DNA from: UBA7398 sp947491605
GTDB taxonomy: Bacteria; Actinomycetota; Actinomycetes; Nanopelagicales; Nanopelagicaceae
Reading direction: 5' to 3'
Assembly (NCBI GenBank): GCA_947491605.1
Contig: CANLJW010000045.1
Location: forward strand, 1 to 7,022
DNA: 7,022 nt
Program-made: the position numbers and the translations under genes
Shown: in pieces, positions 1-5,325 of the stretch
Layout of the letters: every line of letters starts with the position of its first letter
How positions within the stretch are numbered: the first letter of the stretch is position 1
Notes under the pieces: model-generated
Databases searched by the model: none
Seen by the model: only the letters and a program-made list of their open reading frames with translations
What the model was told of the DNA's origin: nothing

Positions 1-314
1 GCGAATTAGCGTTAATGCAAAAGGGTTCAATTTTAGTAAACGTTTCGCGCGGTGGCTTAATTGATGAAGCTGCGTTAATGGAAGCACTTGAAAGTGGCCA
101 CTTAGATGGAGCCGGTCTCGATGTATTTGAGAAGGAACCGTTAGCCGAAGATGCCCCAATTCGTAAAACCAAGAATTTATTACTTTCGCCACATATAGCT
201 TGGTACTCGAAAAGTTCAGGCCCTCGCTTAGTCGAATGGGGATTAATGGACGCCGTAAATTTCATTACAAAACAGACGATTAGCAATGGCAAATTCGCAG
301 CTGGCCCTTTCTAG
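1..314 (+). CDS. D-2-hydroxyacid dehydrogenase, C-terminal part (truncated by window start)
   Basis: This is the 3' end of an NAD(P)-dependent D-isomer-specific 2-hydroxyacid dehydrogenase, which interconverts a 2-oxoacid and a D-2-hydroxyacid in the cytoplasm. The reading frame (codons from base 3) is open to the window edge, so the ATG at 15 is internal: the residues before it, ELAL, continue the usual family pattern leading into 'LMKxGaxxVNxxRG'. All three catalytic residues of the family fall in the fragment: Arg in VNVSRGG (codon at 48), Glu in DVFEKEPL (codon at 135) and His in SPHIAWYS (codon at 192). The HIAWYS ending resembles the CtBP-like subgroup rather than SerA. The N-terminal substrate domain and the GxGxxG motif lie outside the window. 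The stop at 312-314 is 19 nt before the lipoyl gene, so it is probably the upstream member of the same operon. The family is secure; the substrate is unknown. Confidence 0.9.
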   Translation, partial: ELALMQKGSILVNVSRGGLIDEAALMEALESGHLDGAGLDVFEKEPLAEDAPIRKTKNLLLSPHIAWYSKSSGPRLVEWGLMDAVNFITKQTISNGKFAAGPF

Positions 315-318
315 ATAT

Positions 319-325
319 AAAGGAG
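319..325 (+). promoter_or_regulatory. Strong ribosome binding site of the lipoyl-domain gene
   Basis: AAAGGAG lies 8 nt before the ATG at 334, in the 19-nt gap after the hydroxyacid dehydrogenase stop. It is the closest match to the anti-Shine-Dalgarno sequence in this operon and fixes the start of the short lipoyl gene. The carrier may be translated more strongly than the enzymes, but that is inference. Confidence 0.7.
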
Positions 326-333
326 ATATATAA

Positions 334-582
334 ATGGAAGAGATATTTGTGCCAGCACTTGGGATGGCGATGGATAACGCAATGTTGCTCGAATGGTTGA
401 AACAGCCAGGCGATGTAGTAAACGCCGGCGATGTAGTTGCCGTAATTGAAACTGACAAGACAACTTTAGATTTACCTGCTGAAACATCAGGAGTGCTCGG
501 AAAACATAGATACGCCGCAAATACAGAAGTACCTGCCGGAAATACGATTGCTGTGGTGCTTGCACCTGGCGAAGTGGAGTAG
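334..582 (+). CDS. Free-standing lipoyl (biotin/lipoyl attachment) domain protein
   Basis: This 82-residue protein is a single lipoyl domain and nothing else. The hammerhead pattern is complete: PALGMAMDNAML at residues 7-18, KQPGDVVNAGDVVAVIETDKT at about 23-43, then a GVL turn and VPAGNTIAVV. Lys42 in ETDKT is the predicted lipoylation site. The ETDK context and the absence of AMKM argue for lipoyl rather than biotin. A normal E2 of a 2-oxoacid dehydrogenase has 400 or more residues, with a peripheral-subunit-binding domain and a CoA acyltransferase domain; both are missing here, and the stop is clean rather than a frameshift remnant, because the next gene starts 3 nt later with its ribosome binding site inside this gene. 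The role is inferred to be the swinging-arm acyl or electron carrier for the E1 alpha/beta pair downstream. The acyltransferase and E3 would have to come from elsewhere, or the chemistry differs. Confidence 0.88.
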   Translation: MEEIFVPALGMAMDNAMLLEWLKQPGDVVNAGDVVAVIETDKTTLDLPAETSGVLGKHRYAANTEVPAGNTIAVVLAPGEVE

Positions 583-585
583 TTA

Positions 586-1572
586 ATGTCAAAGTTAGAT
601 AAGAGCACTGCGTTAGCGCTATTGCGTCAGATGATGGTGATCCGAGATTTTGAAGAGACTGCCGATAAATTATGTTTGCGCGGAAAGGTCCCGGGCGGAA
701 TGCATAACTCCTCCGGCCAAGAAGCGGTCGCGGTCGGAACTTTGTCTGCGATTGCAAAAGATGACGTGATCGCCACAACGCATAGATCTCATCACCACAC
801 TCTTGCAAAAGGTTATTCTGCGAAATCTGTTATGGCGGAGTTGTTCGCCAAATCAACTGGAATTTCACATGGACGCGGTGGATCGATGCACTTAGCTGAA
901 GTTACCGAAGGCCATTTCGGTGGCAATGGAATTGTTGGTGCTGGTGTTGGAATTGCAATGGGGGCTGCCCTTGGTATTCAACATATCGGCGATAAGAAAA
1001 TTGCGGTTGGTTTCGTTGGTGACGGTGGTATGAACACCGGTAGAACTTGGGAATCCATTAACATGGCTTCGATTTGGAAGCTCCCCTTAATTATTTTGGT
1101 TGATAACAACCAATATGCGGTGGAAACTTTCGTTGGCCGAGTAACTGGCGGCGGCGATCTAGCTAAGCGCGCATCTGGATTCGGATTACCCGCCTACAAC
1201 ATCGATGGTCAAGATGTGCTTGAAGTTCGTAAGTATGTTTCCGAGGCCCGGGAGCGGGCGCTTGCCGGCGAGGGTCCAACCTTCATAAATGCGCTTACAT
1301 ATCGGTATTACGGCCATAACGTAGGCGAAAAAGGGCAATACCGAACTCAAGAAGAAATCGCCCAATGGCGAACCACTCAAGATCCAATCGATAAATTTAC
1401 TGAAGTAGTTATCTCTTCTGGATTTGCCACTCAAGCTGAAGTCGAAGAACTGCGCGCTTCGGTTCGTAAGGAAATTGAAGAAGCCGTTGCTTTCGCCGAA
1501 TCTTCACCAGAGCCAGAAATTGCATCGATCACCCAAGGGGTAGATTCAGGAAAGTTAGGAGTACAACTATGA
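586..1572 (+). CDS. Thiamine-diphosphate dehydrogenase E1 component, alpha subunit (AcoA/PdhA-like)
   Basis: The 328-residue protein matches full-length acetoin/pyruvate dehydrogenase E1 alpha subunits. The E1 alpha/beta tetramer decarboxylates a 2-oxoacid, or cleaves an acetoin-like ketone, on thiamine diphosphate and passes the acyl group to lipoyl-lysine. Visible motifs are VPGGMHNSSGQEA (35-47), HRSHHHTLAKG (66-76), the HGRGGSMH segment (95-102), and the ThDP/Mg motif from GDG (145-147) to NN (174-175). The C-terminal loop YRYYGHNVGEKGQYRT resembles acetoin-type E1 alpha more than the SDP-containing loop of pyruvate E1 alpha. GGAG lies 6 nt before the ATG, inside the end of the lipoyl gene. 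The stop overlaps the E1 beta start in an ATGA, suggesting translational coupling and 1:1 synthesis. The family is very secure; acetoin, pyruvate and an unknown sugar-derived ketone all remain possible substrates. Confidence 0.93.
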   Translation: MSKLDKSTALALLRQMMVIRDFEETADKLCLRGKVPGGMHNSSGQEAVAVGTLSAIAKDDVIATTHRSHHHTLAKGYSAKSVMAELFAKSTGISHGRGGSMHLAEVTEGHFGGNGIVGAGVGIAMGAALGIQHIGDKKIAVGFVGDGGMNTGRTWESINMASIWKLPLIILVDNNQYAVETFVGRVTGGGDLAKRASGFGLPAYNIDGQDVLEVRKYVSEARERALAGEGPTFINALTYRYYGHNVGEKGQYRTQEEIAQWRTTQDPIDKFTEVVISSGFATQAEVEELRASVRKEIEEAVAFAESSPEPEIASITQGVDSGKLGVQL

Positions 1573-2555
1573 CAACTGAGGTAAAGGCCGTTACCCCAAC
1601 CTATTCTGAAGCATTCCAATCTGGCGTGCGCGAAGAGATGAACCGCAATAAGAAAATATTTATTCTCGGTACCGACTTGGTAGAACGTGGTGGCCATTTT
1701 GCGCAAGTAAAAGGCATCGCGCAAGAATTCGGTCTTAAACAAGTTCGAGATGCACCTATCTCTGAAGCTGCAATGATTGCAGCAGGTATGGGCGCCGCTA
1801 TGTATGGCTGCCATCCAATCGTAGATTTAAATTTCATCGATTTCTCACTTGGCGCGATGGATGAAATTATTAACCAAGCGGCAAAAATTCGATTTATGTT
1901 TGATCGGCCAGTTCCGCTTGTAATTAGAGCAACTTCTGGGGTCGCTCTTGGTGGCGCTCACCATTGCAACTCGCTCGAATCTTTCTTCGCGCATACCGCT
2001 GGGCTTTCTCTTGCAGTTCCTTCAACTCCTATGGATGTGAAGGGTCTAATTAAGACTGCGTTACGGAACGAAGATCCAGTAATTTTCTTAATGCATAAGA
2101 AACTATCGGGTGCTCGCGGTGAAATTGGCGACGAGAATTACTTTGTGCCATTTGGTAAAGCCAAAACGATTAAGGCTGGTAAAGATGCCGCAATCATCAC
2201 TTACGGTTATTCTGCTGTAACTGCAACTAAAGCGGCCCAAGCTCTAGAGGCAGAAGGAATATCGGTTGAAGTCATTGATTTACGTACTCTTTATCCAATT
2301 GATCAGGACGCCATTGATGCGGCAGTTATAAAATTTGGTCGCGTAGTAGTGCTTGATGAAGCGCCATTATTTGGTTCTATCACTGCAGAAATCGCCGCAA
2401 CTGCCTCTGAGCGCAATTTCAAATCGTTAAAGGGTCCAATTGTTAGAGTTGGCGCAGTTCGGGCACCGCTAAGTGCAAACCCAGCAATGTCTGAGGCTGC
2501 GATTCCTTCAGTGGATCAAATATCAAAAGCCGTAAAACAAGTGATGTCTTACTGA
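1569..2555 (+). CDS. Thiamine-diphosphate dehydrogenase E1 component, beta subunit (AcoB/PdhB-like)
   Basis: This 328-residue protein is the partner of the preceding alpha subunit. The N-terminal half forms the pyrimidine-binding domain: GTDLVERGGHF (34-44), then DAPISEAAM (61-69), where Glu66 is the expected ThDP-activating glutamate. GGAHHCNSLESFFAH (128-142) contains the conserved active-site His132 and aligns with the family pattern AQHSQSLEAxFxH. The transketolase C-terminal domain begins near residue 205, with EVIDLRTLYPID (about 235-246) and VVVLDEAP. AGGAG lies 7 nt before the ATG, and the start overlaps the alpha stop by 4 nt. The Cys-Asn in place of the common Ser-Gln after His132, close to the substrate pocket, hints at a substrate other than pyruvate, but this is only suggestive. 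No E2 or E3 gene follows; a short-chain dehydrogenase starts 13 nt after the stop. Confidence 0.93.
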   Translation: MTTEVKAVTPTYSEAFQSGVREEMNRNKKIFILGTDLVERGGHFAQVKGIAQEFGLKQVRDAPISEAAMIAAGMGAAMYGCHPIVDLNFIDFSLGAMDEIINQAAKIRFMFDRPVPLVIRATSGVALGGAHHCNSLESFFAHTAGLSLAVPSTPMDVKGLIKTALRNEDPVIFLMHKKLSGARGEIGDENYFVPFGKAKTIKAGKDAAIITYGYSAVTATKAAQALEAEGISVEVIDLRTLYPIDQDAIDAAVIKFGRVVVLDEAPLFGSITAEIAATASERNFKSLKGPIVRVGAVRAPLSANPAMSEAAIPSVDQISKAVKQVMSY

Positions 2556-2568
2556 AAAGGAAAAGAAA

Positions 2569-3381
2569 ATGAGTAAAAACGCTTTTAGTTTAGATGGAAA
2601 AGTAATCGTAATTACCGGCGCTGCTGGCGGAATCGGTATGGAAGTTTGCCGACAACTTGGTGGCGATGGTGCCAAATTAATAATGGCTGATATCGACGAA
2701 GTCGGTCTTGCCGCCGGCAAAGCAGAACTAGCAGCTCGTGGGGTTTCTGCCCTTACATTCAAGGCAAATTCCAGCGTTGAAGCTGATGTGATTGCGCTCT
2801 TTAAGTTTGTTGCTAAAGAGTTCGGCATGGCCGATATCTTGATAAATAACGCTGCCGCTGGTACTCACACGCCACCGCAAGATACAACTTTAGAAATTTG
2901 GGATAAAGTAATCGGAACTTCGTTAACTGGATACTTTCTAAACGCCCGCGAGTTTTCTAAATTAGTTATAGCTGCAAAAAAGCCTGGCGCAATTGTAAAT
3001 ATAAGCTCGATCGCTGGTAGCTCTGCAATCGGTCGTGGCAACTTCGCTTACAGCGTTGCTAAAGGTGGCGTTAACCAGATGACCCGTGAGCTTGCGATTG
3101 AATGGGCAAAATCAAAAATTCGCGTCAATGCGATCCAACCTTGCTCAGTTAATACTCCTGGCTGGCGCAAGTGGATTGAAATCGAAGGCGAAAAAGCGAA
3201 ACCGTTAATGGAGTTATTAGTTCGCGGAATTCCAATGGGACGAGTTGCTGAACCTGAAGATATTGCGCACGCAGTGCACTTCTTGGCTAGCGATGCCGCC
3301 GCTATGGTGACCGGAACGATCCTCCCGGTTGATGGTGGAAACCTTGCCTATAATGCTGGCGGAACCCTCGGAGATTACTAA
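2569..3381 (+). CDS. Short-chain dehydrogenase/reductase (classical SDR, probable sugar or sugar-acid oxidoreductase)
   Basis: This 270-residue classical SDR is a cytoplasmic Rossmann-fold enzyme that oxidises or reduces a hydroxyl/ketone with NAD(P). The cofactor motif TGAAGGIG is at residues 16-23. Asp41 at the end of the second strand favours NAD(H) over NADP(H). NNAA is at 93-96, the catalytic Ser147 is in NISS, and Tyr161 with Lys165 forms YSVAK. The carboxyl end has the usual TGTILPVDGG motif. The position of the catalytic-tetrad Asn (normally NL before the long helix) appears to be Ser118, in GTSLTGYF. AAAAGGA lies 7 nt before the ATG, and only 13 nt separate it from E1 beta, so it is most likely co-transcribed. 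It may supply or consume the carbonyl compound handled by the E1 pair. The family is certain; the substrate is unknown. Confidence 0.9.
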   Translation: MSKNAFSLDGKVIVITGAAGGIGMEVCRQLGGDGAKLIMADIDEVGLAAGKAELAARGVSALTFKANSSVEADVIALFKFVAKEFGMADILINNAAAGTHTPPQDTTLEIWDKVIGTSLTGYFLNAREFSKLVIAAKKPGAIVNISSIAGSSAIGRGNFAYSVAKGGVNQMTRELAIEWAKSKIRVNAIQPCSVNTPGWRKWIEIEGEKAKPLMELLVRGIPMGRVAEPEDIAHAVHFLASDAAAMVTGTILPVDGGNLAYNAGGTLGDY

Positions 3382-3465
3382 AAGTCCGTTTTGTCAGCGT
3401 AATACTTGCTCTTTTCGGTGCTATCTCACCTATTTCGCCATGCGGTAATGGCACGACTGGTCTAT

Positions 3466-3483
3466 TGTTGTTTACAAACAACA
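3466..3483. promoter_or_regulatory. 18-bp palindrome, probable GntR-family operator
   Basis: TGTTGTTTACAAACAACA has perfect 8-bp arms (TGTTGTTT / AAACAACA) around AC. It lies 19 nt before the start codon of the GntR-family regulator and 84 nt after the SDR stop. Nested in it, TTGT-TT-ACAA (3468-3477) fits the TnGT-N(x)-ACnA form known for FadR-type GntR regulators. A possible -10 element, TATTGT (3463-3468), touches its left edge, so binding here would block initiation and give autoregulation. The palindrome is seen directly; operator function is inferred. The rest of the 121-nt gap (3382-3502) holds no gene and no convincing terminator. Confidence 0.55.
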
Positions 3484-3502
3484 GTTTAACGGGAGTAATA
3501 AA

Positions 3503-4225
3503 ATGGCACTTAAACCTCTAGGACTTGGCCTCGCTTCACGTCGGGTACTTTCCGATGTCGTAACTGATGATTTACGCGATGCAATTATTTCGCATGATTT
3601 AGAACCGGGTCGTCGAATAGCTGAAGATGAATTAGCGTTACAGATGGGCGTATCACGCGGACCAATTCGCGAAGCCCTAATGCGGTTAGATCGCGAAGGT
3701 TTAGTAACTATAGAGCGACATAAAGGCGCGCGAGTGGCGTCATGGGATGACACTGACATTCAAGAGATCTATTCGATGCGAAGCGCGCTAGAAGTTCTAG
3801 CCATTGAGTGGGCCTGCAAGAACGCCACCGCTTCAGATTTGAAAGCAATGGAAGAAATCCTAAATCTATACAGTAAGTTAAGTGAAAAACAACGGACGCC
3901 TCGTGAAGTCAGCCGGTTAGATTTGGAATTCCACACTGCGCTATTTGCTGCAGCCCATCATGAACGTCTATTTAAAACTTGGGAAGTTCTACGTTCGCAA
4001 ATTCATGCGTTCTTGGTCTACACCTGGTCGCAAGATGGAAAAATCAATAAAGTATTTTTGCCTCAATGGGGCCCCGACCACAAAGTATTTGTGGAAGTTA
4101 TTAGAAATAAGCAGGTCGAAAAAGCAAAAGAGACTGTACTTGGCCACGTAGAACGCGGTTTGGCTCGAGTCGCTACTCACTTTGTCGAAGAACCTAAGCC
4201 AAAAAAGAGAGTCGCTAAGCGCTAA
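3503..4225 (+). CDS. GntR-family transcriptional regulator, FadR/FCD type
   Basis: This 240-residue repressor-type regulator is expected to bind DNA as a dimer and release it, or change activity, on binding a small acid. The N-terminal winged helix-turn-helix is classical: LRDAIISHDLEPGRRIAEDE (24-43), then LALQMGVSRGPIREALMRL (44-62) and EGLVTIERHKGARVAS (65-80). The all-helical FCD ligand domain follows, with the four expected metal-binding residues: Asp140 and His144 in LDLEFH, His193 in PDHKVF and His215 in GHVERG. FCD domains with this set usually hold a divalent metal that coordinates a carboxylate ligand, fitting a sugar-acid or hydroxy-acid effector. The last 12 residues form a Lys/Arg/Pro-rich tail. 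GGGAG lies 7 nt before the ATG. The gene lies between the two catabolic arms, and its 3' end overlaps the convergent Ldh2-family gene by 11 nt. It is the obvious candidate local regulator. Confidence 0.9.
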   Translation: MALKPLGLGLASRRVLSDVVTDDLRDAIISHDLEPGRRIAEDELALQMGVSRGPIREALMRLDREGLVTIERHKGARVASWDDTDIQEIYSMRSALEVLAIEWACKNATASDLKAMEEILNLYSKLSEKQRTPREVSRLDLEFHTALFAAAHHERLFKTWEVLRSQIHAFLVYTWSQDGKINKVFLPQWGPDHKVFVEVIRNKQVEKAKETVLGHVERGLARVATHFVEEPKPKKRVAKR

Positions 4226-5228
4226 GTTCTTTTATTGAACTCCAAATAGCTTCTGATATTTGAATCGCCGCTTTATTCTTTTTTCGTTCGTTATTTTCAA
4301 CATCTCCCGGTACTAATACTGGGCGCTCTGGATTTGCTGGCGTAGTAGATCTAATCGCTTTTGTTGCTTCCGAAATTTCATCCTTAAAAAATCCTGTGCC
4401 AAAAAACTTATCTGGATCAATTGCAATTAGTACGGTGCCATATCCATGTGAATATCCAGCGTTCATTGAAGGATGATTTCCCGATAGCGCACCGCCCAAA
4501 AGCTCAATCATTAGGCTCACGCAATAGCCTTTATGGCCACCGAATGGAAGTATCGCTCCACCAGTATAAAAATCATCTGGATTTGTAGATTCATTTCCAT
4601 CTTTATCAATAACAGTTCCTAATGGAATTTTGCTGCCGTTTGCGCGAGCTACTCGTAACTTTCCTTCTGCGCTAGCGGCAGTTGCCAAATCAATTACAAC
4701 TGGAACGTCATTCGAAGGTATCCCAACCGCAAGCGGGTTAGTTCCAAACAATCTATCTCGGCCACCAAAGGCAGCAACTGCAGGATCTGCATTGCACCAC
4801 ATCATTGATATTAAATTCATACTTGCTAAAGTTTCAATGTACTCACCTAACCGGCCAATATGATTACACGAACTAATTGAGACTGCACTGATGCCAAATT
4901 CTTTTGCTTTTGCGGCCGCAACCTCTACCGCGAATTTGCAGGCAATCTGTCCCCAGCCCCAATGTCCATCCACCACAACAGTGCCACCAGTTTCGCGAAC
5001 AATAGTTGGTACTGCTGCTGGGTCAATCACTTTCTTTTCAATTGAATTCGTATATTCAATCAACCGAATTATTCCGTGAGAGGCATGCCCGGCTTCTTGC
5101 GCTTGCACTAATGACTCGGCAACTGAATCAGCATAATTTTTAGGGGTACCAAACTTCTCCAATATTTTTGCTGAAGTTGCGAGGACTTCTGCTCTAGATA
5201 CGCCAATGTTTTTTACTTGATCTGACAT
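4215..5228 (-). CDS. Malate/L-lactate dehydrogenase (Ldh2/MDH2) family NAD(P)-dependent oxidoreductase
   Basis: This 337-residue protein has the normal length for the Ldh2/YbiC/YiaK/AllD family, which reduces 2-oxoacids (malate, lactate, 2,3-diketogulonate, ureidoglycolate and others) with NAD(P)H and is unrelated to ordinary lactate dehydrogenases. Visible motifs are GHASHGIIRL (47-56) with the conserved His51, CNHIGRLGEY (121-130) with His123 and Arg126, FGTNPLAVGIP (161-171), IDLATAASAEGK (179-190), and PFGGHKGYCVSLMIELLGGALSG (228-250). AAGGGG lies 6 nt before the start on the minus strand. The gene is divergent from the enolase-superfamily gene across 97 nt and convergent with the GntR regulator. 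Together with the dehydratase and kinase it suggests interconversion of a keto or diketo sugar acid; YiaK-like chemistry is one option. The family is secure; the substrate is not determined. Confidence 0.91.
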   Translation of the reverse strand: MSDQVKNIGVSRAEVLATSAKILEKFGTPKNYADSVAESLVQAQEAGHASHGIIRLIEYTNSIEKKVIDPAAVPTIVRETGGTVVVDGHWGWGQIACKFAVEVAAAKAKEFGISAVSISSCNHIGRLGEYIETLASMNLISMMWCNADPAVAAFGGRDRLFGTNPLAVGIPSNDVPVVIDLATAASAEGKLRVARANGSKIPLGTVIDKDGNESTNPDDFYTGGAILPFGGHKGYCVSLMIELLGGALSGNHPSMNAGYSHGYGTVLIAIDPDKFFGTGFFKDEISEATKAIRSTTPANPERPVLVPGDVENNERKKNKAAIQISEAIWSSIKELSA

Positions 5229-5325
5229 GGTTTACCCCTTGACTGATTGCGCGTTATCGTTAACAATTAACAATTGAGGGTATATCTGAAAGCGCCAGAA
5301 ATCAATATCTGAACGGAGAGTTTTG
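5229..5325. promoter_or_regulatory. Divergent promoter region between the Ldh2-family and enolase-superfamily genes
   Basis: This 97-nt gap must carry both promoters and holds no gene. On the plus strand, TTAACA (5260-5265) with TATATC (5281-5286) or ATATCT one base later makes a weak sigma70-like pair. On the minus strand, TTGATT (5300-5305 as complement) precedes TATACC. TCGT-TA-ACAA (5257-5266) fits the FadR-type form TnGT-N2-ACnA and agrees in 8 of 10 bases with the core of the palindrome before the regulator. The heptamer TTAACAA occurs twice in tandem (5260-5273). GGAG (5315-5318) is the ribosome binding site of the downstream gene. The elements are visible; their function is inferred. 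Confidence 0.5.

Noticed and set aside
15..17. ATG as the start of a small protein of 99 residues
   Set aside because: The frame is open upstream and codes for family-consistent residues, and all downstream motifs belong to the C-terminal half of a much larger dehydrogenase.
319..336. AAGGAGATATATAAATG leader resembles the phage T7 gene 10 / expression-vector ribosome binding site
   Set aside because: It differs in the bases before the ATG and sits naturally between two operon genes; nothing vector-like surrounds it.
448..465. Lipoyl protein as a biotin carrier (BCCP-like)
   Set aside because: The modified-lysine context is ETDKT, not the biotinyl AMKM, and the neighbours are E1 subunits rather than carboxylases.
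311..808. Long open frame on the minus strand antisense to the lipoyl and E1 alpha genes
   Set aside because: It has no recognisable motif, lacks a plausible ribosome binding site and lies fully opposite two well-supported genes.
3437..3452. GCCAT / ATGGC hairpin with a 6-nt loop after the SDR gene, as a possible terminator
   Set aside because: The stem is only 5 bp and no T-tract follows, so a rho-independent terminator is not supported.
5323..5325. TTG as the start of the enolase-superfamily gene
   Set aside because: The ATG directly after it (5326) has better spacing from GGAG (7 nt) and is the stronger initiator.
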